Shown here in pieces: positions 62,580-64,000 of a stretch of 64,000 nucleotides of DNA. The stretch spans positions 550,628 through 614,627 of the forward strand of contig NZ_BMMV01000001.1 of NCBI RefSeq assembly GCF_014646115.1, in the 5' to 3' direction. The translations under genes were made by a program, and so were the position numbers. This DNA is from Streptomyces camponoticapitis. GTDB lineage: Bacteria > Actinomycetota > Actinomycetes > Streptomycetales > Streptomycetaceae. The notes beneath the pieces are model-generated. The model was not told the origin of the DNA. It saw only the letters and a program-made list of their open reading frames with translations, and did no database searches. Each line of letters starts with the position of its first letter. The first letter of the stretch is position 1.

Positions 62580-63260
62580 TCAGCCCCGGATCCGCAGGCG
62601 GTCGGTGCTGTCCTCGCTCGGTTGTACGACGACGAGGCCCTGGCCCGAGAAGGCCATCTGGTAGGCCTCCCCGCTGCCCCGTCCGATCAGGGACGAGGCC
62701 TTGAAGCTGCGCTTGCCCTTCACCTTGAGCCCGGGTGACCAGGCCACGAGGGCGTCCGGGTCGACGTATGTCTCGTCGTCGCCACGGCCGCAGTCGACGA
62801 CGATCGGCGTACCTCGCGAGGTCAGCGCGACCCAGCCGGTCCCGCCGACCGTGACGTTCCACAGACCCTGTCCGGCGAACTTCGCCAGCCCCTTGACCTT
62901 CTCGACGCCCCACTGGAGGTGCGCGTCGAAGGCCAGCAGATTGGTGCCGTTGACCGAGATCGAGTCGTTGTTGAGGTTGATGACGACGACGTCGGCGCCG
63001 TAGTCGGCCAGGTAGAGCAGGCCGTCTCCGGCGCACTTCATGATCGGGGTGCCCTCGCCCGTCACCCACTGGCCGGCGATCTGCCGTACGGCGGGCGGGT
63101 TGGGCTCGTACTGCACGAAGCCCTCGTACGCGACCATCGAACCGGTGCGCGCGTAGAGGTCCTGACCACTGGCCATCGCGACCTTGAGCATGGTGCGGCC
63201 GTGATTCTCCATCCGCGCCGAGACGGGGGACGGGGCGAAGCCCGCGAGTTGCTGGTTCAT
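62580..63260 (-). CDS. AIM24 family protein (2 of 3)
   Basis: A 226-residue AIM24 protein. Family motifs are YARTGSMVAYEGFVQYEPN, IMKCAGDGLLYLADYGADV and YVDPDALVAWSPGLKVKGK. It shares the RGSGEAYQMAFSGQGLVVVQ end with its neighbours. It sits 15 bp upstream of copy 1 and 13 bp downstream of copy 3, so the three genes form a tandem operon. Confidence 0.9.
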   Translation of the reverse strand: MNQQLAGFAPSPVSARMENHGRTMLKVAMASGQDLYARTGSMVAYEGFVQYEPNPPAVRQIAGQWVTGEGTPIMKCAGDGLLYLADYGADVVVINLNNDSISVNGTNLLAFDAHLQWGVEKVKGLAKFAGQGLWNVTVGGTGWVALTSRGTPIVVDCGRGDDETYVDPDALVAWSPGLKVKGKRSFKASSLIGRGSGEAYQMAFSGQGLVVVQPSEDSTDRLRIRG

Positions 63261-63273
63261 GTGCCGGACTCCC

Positions 63274-64000
63274 TCAGACCTCGTACGGCTGGACGACGAT
63301 GAAGTTTCCGGGGGCTCCCCGGAACTGCAGATTCACGGTCTCTCCGCTGTGTCCCGGATACGCGTTGCGGCGCAGCCGGACCTGGCTGGAGAGGATCACC
63401 TGGGAGGCGGCAGACCAGGCGACGACGGCGTTGCAGTCGGCGAAGGTCGTGGGGGTGACGGGCAGGACGACCGGGACACCATGGGTCTTCACGACGATGG
63501 TGCCGGTGCCCTGGAACTGCATGGTGAACAGGGCTCCACCGGGGATGCCGTGGCCCTCGATACGGCGGACCTCGTACTGAAGGGACTCGTCGAAGGCGAG
63601 CACGTTCTCCGCGGAGACGCAGATGGCGTCGCCCTGGAGCTCGATCGGGTGCAGATGCGAGGCCTCCTCGGCGAGGAAGACCTGGCCGCGGCCGGAGCAG
63701 CGCATGAGCTGCATCTCCTGGCCGGTCGCGTTGCCGACGATGCGGCCCGCGAAGCCGGCGCCCTTGTAGCCGAAGTCGACCTTGCCCTGGTACATGACCA
63801 TGCTGCCCTGGCGGGCCAGGACGGGTGCGCCGCCCATGGCGAGGTCGACGCGCATCAGCTGCTGGTTCTGCGGGGTCCAGCGCTGGCCGGTGGCGGCCTC
63901 CTTGTACGGCTGGAGCGCCGCCAGGAGACCCGCGCCGGCCTGCTGGCCCGCTTGCGGCATGCCTGGGGGCGGTGCGCCCTGGGGCTGGCCTCCGTAGGGA
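63274..64000 (-). CDS. AIM24 family protein (3 of 3), 5' end beyond the window
   Basis: AIM24 domain: LARQGSMVMYQGKVDFGYKG, QLMRCSGRGQVFLAEEASHL, GNFIVVQPYEV end. The frame stays open to the window edge with a Pro/Gly/Gln-rich lead (GGQPQGAPPPG), so the true start is upstream of the window and this entry is partial. An internal ATG at 63960 would remove the lead. Confidence 0.88.
   Translation of the reverse strand, partial: PYGGQPQGAPPPGMPQAGQQAGAGLLAALQPYKEAATGQRWTPQNQQLMRVDLAMGGAPVLARQGSMVMYQGKVDFGYKGAGFAGRIVGNATGQEMQLMRCSGRGQVFLAEEASHLHPIELQGDAICVSAENVLAFDESLQYEVRRIEGHGIPGGALFTMQFQGTGTIVVKTHGVPVVLPVTPTTFADCNAVVAWSAASQVILSSQVRLRRNAYPGHSGETVNLQFRGAPGNFIVVQPYEV

Overview
This is a chromosomal core segment of a Streptomyces. 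The evidence is the very high G+C content with strong third-position bias, abundant GTG starts, and a set of actinobacterial signature genes: a WhiB-like protein, the sigR-rsrA pair, a SigB-type factor with its anti-sigma factor, the dasR-dasABC chitobiose system, a B12-riboswitch-controlled class Ia ribonucleotide reductase, catR-catalase and UPF0182. From memory, gene order closely follows the S. coelicolor region running from sigH and wblE through dasR, nrdAB, sigR, aroA and rsgA. I see no insertion sequence, prophage or CRISPR array.

Region 1 (0.2-7.9 kb). A virus-capsid-derived family 2B encapsulin shell gene (2687-4093) is followed 14 nt later by a polyprenyl diphosphate synthase. The best ribosome binding site gives that enzyme a 41-residue Pro/Ala/Arg-rich N-terminal extension, which is the kind of tail that loads cargo in family 2 encapsulins. 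A leaderless T7-lysozyme-type amidase lies divergently. A PLP deaminase/desulfhydrase, a Na+/H+ antiporter and a divergent UBP zinc-finger protein follow.

Region 2 (8-21.9 kb). The SigH-type sigma factor and its anti-sigma kinase, a diacylglycerol-kinase-like enzyme, wblE and a PAS/GAF-type histidine kinase lead into the amino-sugar island. That island holds a probable scr5239-type sRNA with a DasR site inside its promoter, a SIS-domain isomerase/deaminase, nagB, dasD, dasC, dasB, dasA and dasR. DasR sites (dre) also lie before nagB and in the dasA-dasR gap, and another precedes a chitin-active AA10 LPMO at 40.6 kb. Together these genes bind and cleave chitin, import chitobiose, hydrolyse it and deaminate glucosamine-6-phosphate.

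Region 3 (22-33 kb). This holds cstA with its small partner, then nrdAB preceded by tandem NrdR boxes and a cobalamin riboswitch, two GNATs, a TerD remnant, a GlxA-type regulator, a secreted D-Ala-D-Ala carboxypeptidase and peptide deformylase.

Region 4 (33-49.8 kb). A TPR protein and a translationally coupled pair of membrane HD proteins (one full HD-GYP, one degenerate) come first. Then come rsrA-sigR with an auto-regulated promoter and an extended SigR' start, a hydrolase, an SRAP (HMCES/YedK) gene whose 3' end has been tandemly copied, the LPMO, an M50 peptidase, aroA-rsgA, an SMR exporter, a TetR with a low-complexity insert, hisN, a CBS protein and katA-catR.

Region 5 (49.8-64 kb). Two identical initiator tRNA genes, each with a near-identical terminator, flank a large Sel1-repeat protein. 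UPF0182, a PPA1309-type protein, a PDZ-Lon protease, moaE, an epimerase, a DUF2342-type metalloprotease, a Nudix hydrolase and three consecutive AIM24 proteins follow. The last AIM24 gene is cut by the window edge.
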